64,000 nucleotides of DNA from JACCXG01 sp963836735 (GCA_963836735.1 CAWIKP010000040.1:21393-85392); one strand, 5' to 3'; positions 22,781 through 34,679 are shown, counted from the stretch's first letter. Numbers and translations are program-made. Notes: generated by a model not told the origin, from the letters alone.

Positions 22781-23591
22781 TCAGCGCAGCCCCGCCGCCA
22801 CGCTGCCGGCCGGGCGGGACGACGAGCGGAGGACCGGGAGCAGCGGCATATCCACGTCGGCGTCGTCTCCGCGTCGATCTGTGGCAACACCTCGCGCACC
22901 GCGCGCTGGTAGTCCTCGGGGAAGTCGATTTCGATCCAGGGGAACCCGCGAGTGCCGATCGCGTGCAGCGGCCGCACCTGCGCGAACTCGCGGAACGCGC
23001 GGGGCGCCCAGTCGCGCAGGCCGCCCGCCGCGACGAGGCGGTCCATGATCGTCACCAGCTCGGCGGCCCCCTCGGGACCGAACTTCACGATCCCCAGGTT
23101 CTCGCCGTCCGCGTCGTCCGGGTCCATCTGCTTCGACATCTCCCGCACCCGGCCGCATCGCACCTGCACCTTCATCTCTTCGTCGCCGAACGGCGGCTGG
23201 TCGGCCTCGCGGTAGGCGAGGAGCAGCGCATTCTCGTGACGCGAGGTGAGAAGGTCGTTCAGCAGGACGGGGTGGAAGAGAACGTCACAATTTAGGACCA
23301 CGAACCCCTCATATAGCAGAGGTCGTGCCATCCACAGCGAATACATGCTGTTGGTCTGGGCGTACCTGCGAATTCTCAACGTAGGTAATTCCGTGCCCAC
23401 ACGCCCGGCGCACCTGGTCGGCCTGGCACCCCACGACCACAGCGATATCGTCGATCCCGCGCGTCGCGCAGGGCGCGGATCTGGCGCTCGATGAGCGTCA
23501 GGCCGCCGGCCTTGACGAGGCACTTCGGCGATTCGCCGGCTGTGCCGTTGAGCCGCGAGCCCTTGCCCGCGGCGAGGATGATCCCACGCAT
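22781..23591 (-). CDS. Nucleotidyltransferase, LicC/phosphocholine cytidylyltransferase-like (frameshifted)
   Basis: GT-A-fold NTP transferase. MRGIILAAGKGSRLNGTA is the nucleotide-binding loop and ESPKCLVKAGGLTLIERQI carries the catalytic Lys. After a shift near 23470 come VVLNCDVLFHPVLLNDLL (metal site) and GTRGFPWIEIDFPEDYQRAV. A second shift near 22860 leads to the stop at 22781. Family members make CDP-choline, CDP-glycerol-type or sugar-NDP donors. Two CDP-glycerol glycerophosphotransferase-like genes are in the same run, so a CDP-alcohol product would fit, but this is inference. Confidence 0.75.
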
Positions 23592-23645
23592 GCATTCACT
23601 CCGTGTTGGCGCGAGCCGATTTCGCGCGGTCCGACTGCCGTTCGG

Positions 23646-25248
23646 CTAGACGCCTTCCGCCGGTTGAAGACGGCGGCGGCGCGTCACCTGAGTCACCTTG
23701 GCGAGGTAGTCGGCGCGGTCGCGCTTGCCGATCGCCACGGTGAAGAACAGCGCCAGGTAGACCATGCCCCCCAGCACTGCCTGTAGTGCAACAGCCAGAA
23801 GCGTGCCGGATGAGATGTGGCGGGTGAAGGCGAGCAGCCCGGCCACGGCCAGGGCCGGCCAGACCGCCGGGAGAATCGACTGAGCCACGGCCCGGCTGAG
23901 CGGAAGACCGCACACGGCGGCACGCGGCGGGGTAGAGGATGAAGAACGCCGCGCGCGGCAATCGGGATCAGCGTGCCCCACGCGACGCCGGTGAGGCCGA
24001 AGGGGTGGATCAGCAGCACGCTGAGAATCGCATTGACCACACCGGTGCCGAGGTTCACCCACGCGACGAAGCGATGTTCACCGGCGCCTTTCAGCAGCGT
24101 GGTGCCGGTCGCGTTCCCGACGCGGATGGTCACCGCGACCGCAAGGATCTGGATGACCGGGATGCATCCGGCCACCTTGTCGGCATTGCGTCCGAGCCAG
24201 GCATGCACCAGCGGATCGGCGAGCATGATCAGGCGTCACCGCGACCGGGACGACCATCGCGAGCGACAGCCGCGTGCCCTGCAGCAGGATCTGCTGCAGC
24301 CGCTCATTGCGCTGCGACGCATCGCTGTCGACGATGGTGGGGAACAGGACGCCGTTCAACTGGTTCGTGAGCCGCTGGACGCCCGAGATGATCCGTTCGG
24401 CGGGCGCCCACACTGCGACGTAGGTGCTGCCGAGGAAAATGCCGATGACCACCTGGTCCATCTGGTAATTGAGCTTGTTCGCCCAGTCGATGATCGACGC
24501 GTAGACGCTGAAGCCGGTCACCTCGCGCAGGCGGCTGCGCCGGAACAGCGACGGCCGGATCTGCAGCGGCGGGAACACACGGAACGCGTTGCGGCGGTAG
24601 ATGAAGTACGCCGCCACCCGGACCGTCGTCGTCGCCGCCACCAGCGCGACGAGGCCGTAGCCGGCTGTCAGGACACCGCGACGTTGACCAGCGCGACGAC
24701 GACGCTGGTGATCACCGCCTGCACGTTGTTGACGTCGTAGCGCTGGAAGCCGCTGATGATCCCGCCATAGACGCTGAACGGGAAGTTGAGCGCGACGTAG
24801 ATGCCGATGATCAGCAGCACCCACTGGCCGGTCTGCGGCCTGCGCCGGCGTGATGTTGAACAGGTGATCGAGGTTGAAGGCGACGCCGACCACGACCGCG
24901 TAGGCGAGCAGCCCCAGCGCCGCTGAACACGAAGAACAGGGTGCTGGCGATCTCGTTGAGCGCTCGCGGATCGCGCTGGGCGCGGTACTGCGCGACGAAC
25001 TTGACGAGGCCGCTGCCGTAACCGAGCTCGAGGGTCGAGAAGTGCACCGTGAGCGAGCCGAGCAGCACCCACAGGCCGTACTCCGCGGCGCCGAGATGCG
25101 ACAGGTTGAACGGCAGCATGACCAGACCGAGCGCCGTCTCGGCGACGATCGCCAGATAGCGGGTGCCGACGTTGCGCGCGACGGTGGCCAGCTGGCCGCT
25201 CGCGGAACGTGTGCCCAGGACGGGTCCTGGTCGATCCGGGGCGCTCAC
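23646..25248 (-). CDS. Wzx-type polysaccharide flippase, MATE/MVF superfamily (frameshifted)
   Basis: Multi-helix inner-membrane translocase moving undecaprenyl-linked repeat units to the periplasm. The start is the GTG at 25246-25248, overlapping the transferase stop as GTGA. Segments include LAIVAETALGLVMLPFNLSH, GLWVLLGSLTVHFSTLELG, FSVYASIIDWANKLNYQMDQ, VVIGIFLGSTYVAVWAPAER and HPFGLTGVAWGTLIPIAARG. Frame changes fall near 24910, 24670, 24235 and 23930. Position directly after the initiating sugar transferase and with a Wzy-like gene downstream is the normal Wzx/Wzy layout. Confidence 0.8.
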
Positions 25249-26626
25249 GCCGCCCCCTTGCGGAACAGGACGACCTTGACCGTGTCGAACACGATCGTCA
25301 GGTCGAAGAAGACCGAGAGGTGCTTGATGTAGTAGAGGTCGTAGCGCAGCTTTTCCATCGCGTCTTCGACGCGACGCGCCGTAGCGGTACTTGACCTGCG
25401 CCCAGCCGGTCAGCCCGGGCTTCACCGCGTGCCGCTGCTGGTAGAAGGGGATGTCGCTTGCGCGAGCTCGGCGACGAAGAACGGCCGCTCGGGCCGCGGG
25501 CCCGACGAAGCTCATGTCGCCGCGGATCACGTTCCAGAGCTGCGGCAGCTCGTCGAGCCGCGTCTTGCGGATGAAGCGGCCGACGCGCGTGACGCGGTCG
25601 TCGCCGTCCTTCGCCCAGATCGGGGTGCCGCCTTTCTCGGCGTCGGTCCGCATCGAGCGGAACTTGCAGAGCGTGAAGGTGCGGCCGTTCTCGCCGACCC
25701 GTTCCTGGCAATAGAGGACCGGGCCGCCCGATTCGAGCCAGATCGCGATCGCGGTGAGCACCATCAGCGGGGCACGAGATCACCGCCATCGTGAACGCCA
25801 GGACCAGGTCGATGGCCGCGCTTGGTCCAGCGCGTCGGCTCGCGAGACCCGGAAGCCGTCGGAGAAGATCAGCCAGCTCGGGCGCAGGTCGTCGATCAGG
25901 ATTTTGCCGGTGACCCGCTCGTAGGTGGTCGTCGCATCCTCGACGCGGACGCCGGCCATCTTGGCGTGCAGCAGCTCCTCGACCGGCAGCTTGCCGCGCC
26001 GATCGGACAGGCCGACGATGATGCGGTCGATCTGGTGGCGCGCGATCATGCCGGGGATGTCGGCCGGCGTGCCGATGATCGCCGGGGTTCACGATCCGCT
26101 CGCCGATCCGCGCGGGCGTCGTCGTCGATGAAGCCGATGACGCGGTAGGCGAAGTCGCGCTGGTCGAGGATCTGCCGCGCCACCTTGCGCGCGGTCTCGC
26201 CGGTGCCGACGACGAGGATGCGCTCCTGCATGTGCAGCGAGCCGGTCAGGTGGTTGAACAGCAGGCGCCAGCCGAGGATGCCGACCAGGAACACGAACAG
26301 CGCGGAGACGAAGATGCCGTCGCCGATCATCAGCGCCGGGATCGTGAAGTAGAGCGCCGCCAGGACGATCGAGGCGGCGCCGACCGCCTGCAGCAGCCGG
26401 ACGATCAGCTCGCGGTTCGAGTGCACGAGGGTGAGGTCGTAGAAGTCGTTGTAGTACAGGCAGAGCTGGCAGACGACCGTGACCAGCACGATCTTCCAGA
26501 GGTTGCCGGCCAGATCTGGCGTGTCCTGGAGGCCGCCGCCAGCGCCACCGATCCGAAGATCAGCAGCAGCTCGCCGGCGAAGACGGTGAGGCTGCGGGTC
26601 GAGACGTACCGGTTGAACAGCTGCAT
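25245..26626 (-). CDS. Polyprenyl glycosylphosphotransferase, EpsB/WcaJ-like, XrtA-locus type (frameshifted)
   Basis: Initiating enzyme that transfers a sugar-1-phosphate to undecaprenyl phosphate. MQLFNRYVSTRSLTVFAGEL is typical of the XrtA-locus subfamily. Membrane helices follow, then a CoA-binding-like domain (RILVVGTGETARKVARQI, VIGFIDDD, IDRIIVGLSDRRGKLPVEEL). The catalytic domain has PVLYCQERVGENGRTF, LCKFRSMRTDAEKGG, TRLDELPQLWNVIRGDMSFV and KPGLTGWAQVKYRYG, the Lys/Arg-Asp-rich signature of the family. At least six frame changes occur between 26520 and 25380. It overlaps the Wzx start by four bases. Confidence 0.87.
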
Positions 26627-26673
26627 GACGGTGGACCGTGGCGCCGGCGAAGACCGGCGCCAGGATTGATCCG

Positions 26674-27700
26674 TCACCCCGCGATATATCCGTAGCCTTC
26701 GTAGTCCGTGTAGAGGTCGCTCTGGCCGGCGATTCGTTCAGGACCAGGCCGAGGACCTTGGTCATGTCGAGTCCGGCCAGCGCGCGCTCGATCGCGGGCT
26801 TCGGCGTGACGCCGGCGCGGACGATCATCAGCAGCGCCGTCGGCCATCGGCGCCAGGATGTGCAGGTCGGCCAGCGGCGCGACCGGCGGCATGTCGATGA
26901 GGATGCGATCGAAGCGCGTGCGCAGCGTGTCGAGCACGCGGCGCATCGCGGCCGACCCGAGGAGCTCCGCGGGATTGCTCGGGGGCAGACCGGCCGGCAG
27001 CACCGTGAGGTGATGCTCGGGCAGCAGCACCAGCGCGTGGTCGAGCTCCGCGGCGTTCATCAGCACGTCGCCGAGGCCGGGCGCTTCGGACAGCCCGAAC
27101 AGCTGGTGCACCGACGGACGCCGCAGGTCGCCGTCGAGGAGCAGCACCCGCTGCTGGAACTCCTGCGCCATGGTCAGCGCCAGGTTCGCGGCGGTGAGGC
27201 TCTTGCCATCGCCCTTGTTCGGGCTGGTGATGGCGATCGTGCGGAGCGCGCGGCCGCTCTCCGCGCGCTTGATCCGGGTGCGCAGCGAGCGGTACTGCTC
27301 GGCGGCGAGCGACGTCGGCGCGAGCGCGGCCACCAGGTGCGGATCGAGCTGCGCCATCAGACGCGGGGTCGCTTCGTGGGCCGGGCGACCATCCGGCCGT
27401 CGACGCGTGCGGATCCTCGCCTGCCGGGGAATCCTGGCGCCGGGCCGCGGCCGCGGACGGATCCGCAGGCGGCAGGGCCGGAGCATCGGCGCGTCGCGGA
27501 CGAGCCACGCGCGCCGCTTCAGGCGCGATGCGGGCCCGGCCATCGTCCAGGCCGCGCGGCGCGGGCCCGGATTCGACGTAGCCGCGCGTGGATACCCCTT
27601 CGTCGCCAGGGCGTGTGGCGTATTCGTCGCCGAGCGCCCGCGTGCGACGCGCGGTGCCGTCCCGCTCGGCCTTGCTCAAGATGTCTTGTATGCGGCTCAT
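26674..27700 (-). CDS. BY-kinase / CpsD-CapB-like tyrosine autokinase (frameshifted)
   Basis: Cytoplasmic bacterial tyrosine kinase controlling chain length with its Wzz partner, the next gene upstream. The start MSRIQDILSKAERDG is typical. After a Pro/Arg-rich linker with a frame change near 27390, the kinase shows EQYRSLRTRIKRA, ITSPNKGDGKSLTAANLALT (Walker A), RVLLLDGDLRRPSVHQLFGL (Walker A') and DRILIDMPPVAPLAD (Walker B). Further shifts near 26830 and 26735 lead to a tyrosine cluster SDLYTDYEGYGYIAG at the C-terminus, the expected autophosphorylation tail. Separate Wzz and kinase genes are usual in XrtA loci. Confidence 0.87.
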
Positions 27701-27782
27701 ACTCAGTCCCTTATCTCTAATCCCTTGTCCTGAATCCCTTGTCCTTGGTCCCTGGCGAACCCGCGACCCCGCGAGCCCGCGA

Positions 27783-29236
27783 CTAGACCGCGTGAATCCT
27801 CGGGATCTCTCCGAGGACCGGAACTTCGAACTCGCTCTGCAGCACGCGCGCGTCGTGCACCGAGCGGTCCAGGAATTCGCGGCCGACGACAGCGGCAGCG
27901 CCGAGCACGAAGCCGAGGCCGAGCGACATCAGCATCAACTTGAGCGAGGTCGGGCTGTCGGGCCTCGTCGGCAGCGGTGCCGGGTTGAGCACGACGAAGC
28001 GCTCGCCACCCTGCTTGCGGGCGATGTCTTCGTTCACCAGCGCGTTCTGGTGCTTCGCCGTGAGATCCTTGTAGCGCCGCCGCTCGAGCTCGTAGTCCTG
28101 CACGACCGTGGAGAGCTCCTGCTCGACCATCGGCGCGGCCTCCACGCGTGCCTGATAGCTGCCGATCTGAGAGAGGGCCTGCGCGACCTGCCGTTGCAGG
28201 GTGGCGATGTGGAGCTTTGTCGCGTCGCGCTCCTGCACCTTCTGGCGGTAGATCGGGTCGGCCGCAAGCAGATCGTTGCTGCCGGCCGGCGTCTGCTGAC
28301 GGGCGCTGGTCAGCTCGCGCTTGCGCCACGCGCCAGCTCCTCCTTGGTCTGGATGATCTCCGGGTGCTGGTCGGTGTAGCCGGCGGCGCGGTCCTGCGTG
28401 AGCTGCTGCTGGAGCTCGTTGATGCGTGACTGCGCCGCCTGAATCGCTGCCGCGCCGCTCGACGTCATCCGGCGCCGCCCGCCGCCCTGCTTCATCTGCT
28501 CGAGCTGCCCCTCGAGCATCGACAGCCGGTCCTGTTCGGTGCGCAGCTGCGAGCGACAGCGAGTCGAGCTGCTGGCGCAGGCCGTTGACCATCTGGATGT
28601 TGGCGTTGATCTGGTCGGGCAGCCGGCCCATGTTGGCCTGCTTCGCACGCGCAGCTGCTCCTGGAGCCGCGCAGGTTCTCCTGGCTGCTGCGCAGCTGCT
28701 GCGCGAGCACCTCCGAGGTGTTCTCCGCGCGCTGCGTCTTCGTCTTCGAGTTCTCCTCGACGAAGACCGTGGCCAGCCGGTTGGCGATCCGCTGCGCGCG
28801 CTCGGGTCGAGTCGACGTAGCCGAGCCGGAAGCTCTCGATGCCCTCTCGCTGTCTCCGGTCCGGCCGATCGGCTTCGGCACCACGATGTTGTCTTCGACG
28901 CGCGCGCGCAGCGCCGGCGGCGGTTTCCTCGACCGGCCGGTCGGGACGATCTGCTCCTCGCGAACGACGCGCTCGAGCACGGTGCGGCTCAGCAGCTGCT
29001 GCGAGACGGCGCGCTGCCGTTCCTGCGCGTCGAGCGACTGCACGCCCTGCAGGAGCTCGGGCGACAGCGTCGGGGCGGCGACGCCGATCTCGGCCTGCGA
29101 CTTGTACTGCGCGCGGCAGGAACAGGACGAGCGCCACGCCGACGAGCACCGACAGCGCCAGCGGGACGATGAACCACCACTTCCGGCGCTGCAGCACCGA
29201 CAGGTAGTCGAGCGGGTGAAAACGACGTTCTTCCAT
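27783..29236 (-). CDS. Wzz/GumC-type chain length determinant (frameshifted)
   Basis: Inner-membrane co-polymerase with a long periplasmic coiled coil. The start is the ATG overlapping the upstream stop as TGATG; GTG at 29239 is an alternative. The N-terminus HPLDYLSVLQRRKWWFIVPL enters the first helix (ALSVLVGVALVLFLP). The coiled coil includes NINIQMVNGL-type segments and LEGQLEQMKQGGGRRRMTSS. The end has the conserved PAPLPTRPDSPTSLKLMLMS and the second helix GLGFVLGAAAVVGREFLDRS. At least five frame changes lie between 29110 and 28330. It pairs with the downstream kinase. Confidence 0.85.
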
Positions 29237-30477
29237 CACTGGATCCTCATGGGTTGAGAGACGACGAACTGCACGCCGACCCGGTGGCGGTTGATTTCAC
29301 CGCCGGTGACGATCGAGTCCTGCGGGTGAACGTGTGGAGCAGTTCGACCCGGGCCCAGCGCGCGACGGCGTAGCCGAGCGTGGAGCGGATCCAGATCGTG
29401 TCGAGCTGCAGGGCGTTGGTTTCGAACGGCGTCATGCGGCGCCAGGCGGCCGAGCCCTGCGTGTAGAGTCCCGGCCGCAGCGGCATCTGCACGTAGCCGC
29501 GGAGCTCCTGGCTGTTGTTGCTGCCGCCGAAGCCGAAGGACGGCACGTACTGGCGCTCGAAGGTGGCGCCGAGCGTGGCCCGCTCGAGCGTCGTGGGTGA
29601 GGCTGAGCCGCGACATACGGACCGGTCCTGGTGATGTCGAGGTTGCGGTCGTGCAGCAGCGCGAACCCGCCCGCGACGGTCGCCGACGTGTGCGGGCCGA
29701 GCGACAGGTGCACCACGCCGCCGGCGTCCTGGAACGTGAAGTTGCGGTTGCCCCGATCGAGCGTCGCGTACGCGGAAGGCGTACTCGCCGCCGAGCGCCA
29801 CGCGCTCCGACAGCCGGTGCGACAGCTCGTTGCGCACGCCGTGGATCCAGCCGCCCGTGAGGAAGAGGTCGGGACGATCGAATTCGACCCAGGTCTGGTC
29901 GTAGCGGCGTCGACAGCGTCGTGTATTTCGTGAACCGGTAGTCGGAGGCGACGGCCGAGCGTGTTGGTGCGCGAGCCGGCGCGCCGGAACGGCACGCCGT
30001 TCACTTCCGTGTCGTCGGTCGTCGGCACGTCGGCGAAGGTGTCGCGCGCGGAAAGGGTCAGCCGCCGTGAGACCAGCCGCTTCACGCTCAGCGAGGCGCG
30101 CTGGTCGTAGCTGTTCAGCGCGTCGAACTCGAGATACCGGCGGACGAAGCCCCGATAGCTGGCGGAGAAGTCCGGTGTACTTCCCGATGAACTCGAGCTG
30201 ACCGCCCGGGACGATGTTGAAGAACGTGTCGCCCTCGGTGACTCCGAGGTCCGCGCGCGGGCGTCGATCAGCGCGACGTTGGTGTCGTAGGTGGCGCCGA
30301 GCGCCAGCGACGGCGTGAAGCTCCAGCCCGGGATCCGGTACGACTGGGTCTCGCCGGCGCTGGATCGGACTGCTGGGCCGCTGCCGGCGCCACCGCGAGC
30401 AGCAGGGCGAGGGCTCCGAAAGCGAGCGCACGGACACCGCCTGCCCGGGGCCGTTCTGTCCGGAGGGTGTCGATCAT
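29236..30477 (-). CDS. Outer-membrane beta-barrel protein, exopolysaccharide-locus type (frameshifted)
   Basis: The signal peptide (ALAFGALALLLAVAPAAAQQ) from the ATG at 30475-30477 is followed, after several frame changes, by amphipathic strands such as ATYDTNVALIDARADLG, FFNIVPGGQLEFIGKYTG, DALNSYDQRASLSVKRL and SRRLTLSARDTFADVPTTDD. The end is HRVGVQFVVSQPMRIQ. It resembles the PEP-CTERM-associated beta-barrel family near XrtA loci that may form the outer-membrane exit or an accessory channel. It is broken in about eight places, so strand count cannot be given. It overlaps the Wzz start. Confidence 0.72.
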
Positions 30478-30515
30478 CGTTGTCTCCTCACACACTACCT
30501 GACCGCTGACGTCGT

Positions 30516-31256
30516 CTACTTGACGACGATCGTGTCGCCGGGCTGGAGATAGACGGGCGCGGCCTTGCCCTTGATCGCGTCGTTGTAGTTGAACGTCAGG
30601 ACCTGCGACCCGCGCCGGATCACGATGTTCTTGGTGTCGGCGAAGTCGCGGAAGCCTTTCGCCGCCGCCAGCGCCTGCAGCACGTCCATCTTTCCGACCA
30701 GCGGCTGCGGTCCCGCCGAGTTCACTTCGCCCATCACGTAGATCAGCGGCGGCACGGTCTCGACCACCATCACGGTGACGGTCGGGTTGGACATGTAGGG
30801 CTTGAGCGACGTCACGATCGCGTCGCGCAGCTCGCTCGGCGTCTGCCCGGCCGCGGCGACGTCGTTCGCGAGCGGAAGCGTGATCTTGCCGTCGGGCCGG
30901 ATCTGCACGCTCTGCGAGAGCTGCGGATCCTTGTAGACCTCGATGCGCAGCTTGTCGCCCGGCACCAGGCGGTAGTCGGAGGAAGTCGCTGCGGTGCGGG
31001 TCGCCGTCGCCGCGGGTGTGGCCGGGGCCGTCGTCGACGGAGCGGCTGGCGTCGTCGACGGAGCGGCTGGCGCTGTCGACGGGGCGGCCGGCGGTGTCGA
31101 CGGCGTGGCCGGGGGCGGTGACGGTTTGGCCGTGGCCGTGCCCGACGTGCCGACCGGCTGCGAGGCCGGCCGGGACGGTGCGGCCGGCGGCGTCTGGGCC
31201 ATCGCCGGCAAGGTGCTCAGCAGCAACAGCAGGGAGCAGGAGATCGAAGTCTTCAT
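30516..31256 (-). CDS. Polysaccharide export protein (Wza/BexD-like, SLBB domain)
   Basis: Intact periplasmic/outer-membrane export subunit. A signal peptide (SCSLLLLLSTLPAMAQ) is followed by a Pro/Ala/Thr linker with repeats of the PAAPST type (about residues 45-80). The polysaccharide-export domain has DYRLVPGDKLRIEVYKDPQL and IRPDGKITLPLANDVAAAGQ, then an SLBB domain (YVMGEVNSAGPQPLVGKMDV, IVIRRGSQVLTFNYND). No lipobox Cys is seen at the cleavage site (AMAQ), unlike classical Wza lipoproteins. It lies just downstream of the regulator genes. Confidence 0.9.
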   Translation of the reverse strand: MKTSISCSLLLLLSTLPAMAQTPPAAPSRPASQPVGTSGTATAKPSPPPATPSTPPAAPSTAPAAPSTTPAAPSTTAPATPAATATRTAATSSDYRLVPGDKLRIEVYKDPQLSQSVQIRPDGKITLPLANDVAAAGQTPSELRDAIVTSLKPYMSNPTVTVMVVETVPPLIYVMGEVNSAGPQPLVGKMDVLQALAAAKGFRDFADTKNIVIRRGSQVLTFNYNDAIKGKAAPVYLQPGDTIVVK

Positions 31257-31277
31257 CGCAACATCCTCTATTGGGCT

Positions 31278-31751
31278 CTATTGGGCGTTCGAAGCATTGC
31301 CGCGGTCGTCGCGGCGCGGGTGAACGGGGCGGGTCTCGGCGGCCCGCCGCAGAGTGTCCGCATCGGCGCCGTGGGTCGGGCAGGTCGCGGCCCCGACTTC
31401 GACGACGACCGGGGTCTCGAACTCGTAGTGCTGGAAGCGTGCGACCAGTCGATCGACGACTTGCATCGAGTTGTTCAGGTCGGAATCGAGCAGCACCACC
31501 GACAGCTGCCCGTCGGTCGTCTGCGACAGCAGGTCGGTTTCCCGGACCTCGCGGCTGACCAGCCGCGCGACCTCGCGCATCACGTCGGCCTGCGGCACGC
31601 GCTCGGGATCCCGCGGCGTGGGCTCGACTACGAGGAGCGTCAGGAAGTTCTGTGAACGCACCGCGCGCTTCAACTCGTTGTTGAGCACGAAGTCGAACGC
31701 TTCTGGTGTGAGCACTCGAGAATCCTCTAGCAGGAACGGGTCGCCGGCCAT
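31278..31751 (-). CDS. Degenerate GGDEF-like regulatory protein
   Basis: About 157 residues resembling the GGDEF/nucleotide-cyclase fold: RVLTPEAFDFVLNNELKRAV, FLTLLVVEPTP, VARLVSREVRETDLLSQTTD, QLSVVLLDSDLNNSMQVVDR and VEVGAATCPTHGADADTL. The position of the GGDEF motif reads TTDGQLSVVL, so no active-site GG(D/E)EF is present and cyclase activity is unlikely. The ATG overlaps the stop of the sigma-54 activator (TGATG), implying coupled synthesis. It may work as a binding partner or inactive sensor for that activator. The last residues after CPTHG may be affected by a frameshift. Confidence 0.6.
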   Translation of the reverse strand: MAGDPFLLEDSRVLTPEAFDFVLNNELKRAVRSQNFLTLLVVEPTPRDPERVPQADVMREVARLVSREVRETDLLSQTTDGQLSVVLLDSDLNNSMQVVDRLVARFQHYEFETPVVVEVGAATCPTHGADADTLRRAAETRPVHPRRDDRGNASNAQ

Positions 31752-32887
31752 CACGACGCTTTGTCCAGCTCCGCTTCCTTGATCTTGTAGAGCAGCGCTT
31801 TGTAACTGATCCCCAGGATCTCGGCCGCTTCGCGTCGGTTCCACCGCGTCTGCTGCAGCGTGCGGTAGATCAATTCCTTCTCCGCTCCACGCGCCGCCTG
31901 GCGCGCGATGTCCTTCAGCGATCCGAGCGGTGCCGCGGCACCGGATCGACGGCGACCGGGGCCGCCGCGACGGCGGGCGGCGGTGGGCTGCTGATCGCCG
32001 GCACCACGGCATCCTTCGCCTGCAGCGCCGGAATCGGCCCCGACTTCCTGGTGCGGCCGGCAATCGCCTCGGCCAGCTCGCGGCGGATCGATTCGTCGGT
32101 GCCGAGAATCACCGCCCGCTTGATCAGGTTCTCCAGCTCCCGCACGTTGCCCGGCCAGTCGTACTCGGCGAACAGGCGGAGCGTGTCGGAGGCGAAGGCC
32201 TGGGGCGGCTTGTTGTAGTGCTCGCAGTACTGCCGCAGGAAGAGCCGCGTCAGCTCGGGAATCTCGTCGCGGCGCTGGCGCAGCGGCGGCAGCGTGATGC
32301 AGACCACGTTGAGACGGAAGAAGAGATCCTCGCGGAACTGCCCGTCGGCGACGGCGAGCTCCAGGTCGCGATTGGTGGCGGCGAGGATCCGGACGTCGAC
32401 CCGCACGTCGTTGCGGCTGCCGAGCCGCGCGAACTCGCCATCCTGCAGCACCTGCAGCAGCTTCGACTGCAGCTGCGGCTGCATCTCGCTGATTTCGTCG
32501 AGGAACATCGTGCCGTGGTTCGCGAACTCGAACTTGCCCGGCTTGTGCTGGATGGCGCCGGTGAACGCGCCGCGCTCGAACCCGAACAGCTCCGACTCGA
32601 GCAGCTCCGACGGGAGCGCCGCGCAGTTGACCTTGACGAACGGCCTCGTCCCGCCGCGGCGACGCCTGGTGGATGGCGCGCGCGACCAGCTCCTTGCCGG
32701 TACCGCTCTCGCCGCGAACCAGCACGGTGACGTCGGTGTCGGCGACGCGCGCGATGAGTTCGTGAACTTCGCGCATCTTCTCGTTGCGGCCGAGCAGGAC
32801 GCCGGTGACCCGAGAGCCGCGGCTCTGCCGCGCCGGTGCGGAATCCGTTGCATCCGTCTCGATGCTGAGCATTTCGTGTTCATTCAT
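31751..32887 (-). CDS. Sigma-54 activator without receiver domain (frameshifted)
   Basis: AAA+ enhancer-binding protein. Visible parts are GESGTGKELVARAIHQ (Walker A), FERGAFTGA (the sigma-54 contact loop, intact), ILAATNRDLELAVADGQFRE, DWPGNVRELENLIKRAVIL, and a C-terminal Fis-type helix-turn-helix with WNRREAAEILGISYKALLYK. Frame shifts near 32650 and 31935. The N-terminus is only a short leader with no receiver or GAF domain, so control may come from partner proteins or transcription. A sigma-54-type promoter and an 18-bp palindrome lie 60-105 bp upstream. Confidence 0.88.
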   Translation of the reverse strand: MNEHEMLSIETDATDSAPARQSRGSRVTGVLLGRNEKMREVHELIARVADTDVTVLVRGESGTGKELVARAIHQASPRRDEAVRQGQLRGAPVGAARVGAVRVRARRVHRRHPAQAGQVRVREPRHDVPRRNQRDAAAAAVEAAAGAAGWRVRAARQPQRRAGRRPDPRRHQSRPGARRRRRAVPRGSLLPSQRGLHHAAAAAPAPRRDSRADAALPAAVLRALQQAAPGLRLRHAPPVRRVRLAGQRAGAGEPDQAGGDSRHRRIDPPRAGRGDCRPHQEVGADSGAAGEGCRGAGDQQPTAARRRGGPGRRRSGAAAPLGSLKDIARQAARGAEKELIYRTLQQTRWNRREAAEILGISYKALLYKIKEAELDKAS

Positions 32888-32946
32888 GCCGGAGTCGAAC
32901 CCCCGATGGCCCGCAGTAGGTGCAGCACTTCACGGGAGTGCTGTTG

Positions 32947-32962
32947 AGCAAGCCGAATGCCA
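32947..32962 (-). promoter_or_regulatory. Candidate sigma-54 (-24/-12) promoter of the activator operon
   Basis: Read on the minus strand, TGGCATTCGGCTTGCT matches TGGCAC-N5-TTGCT with GG and GC spaced by 10 bases; only one position of the -24 box differs. It is 60 bases upstream of the ATG at 32887, implying self- or cross-activation by the two NtrC-type proteins encoded here. Confidence 0.65.
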
Positions 32963-32974
32963 CGAGTGGAAATG

Positions 32975-32992
32975 TTTCCTAACGTTAGGAAA
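32975..32992. promoter_or_regulatory. Perfect 18-bp palindrome, candidate operator
   Basis: TTTCCTAACGTTAGGAAA is perfectly self-complementary. Relative to the minus-strand promoter at 32947-32962 it starts about 12 bases upstream of the -24 box, close for an activator site and equally compatible with a repressor site. Confidence 0.5.
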
Positions 32993-33111
32993 ACGCCGGA
33001 ACCGCTGATTCAAACGGTCGCGGTGGGAAGTGCGCGAAACAGCGGGCGGTGGAAGGAGTTTACCCAGAAGAGGGAAGGGGGCAGGGCGGGAGCAGACCGG
33101 GAAGGAATCAG

Positions 33112-33135
33112 GGAAGCCGATCGACATCGGCTTCC
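33112..33135 (-). terminator. Hairpin downstream of the response regulator
   Basis: GGAAGCCGAT (33112-33121) pairs perfectly with ATCGGCTTCC (33126-33135) around a four-base loop, 11 bases past the stop at 33146. No clear T-run follows on the minus strand, so rho-independent termination is only possible. Confidence 0.45.
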
Positions 33136-33145
33136 ACCTCGATGC

Positions 33146-34679
<1,534 letters not shown>

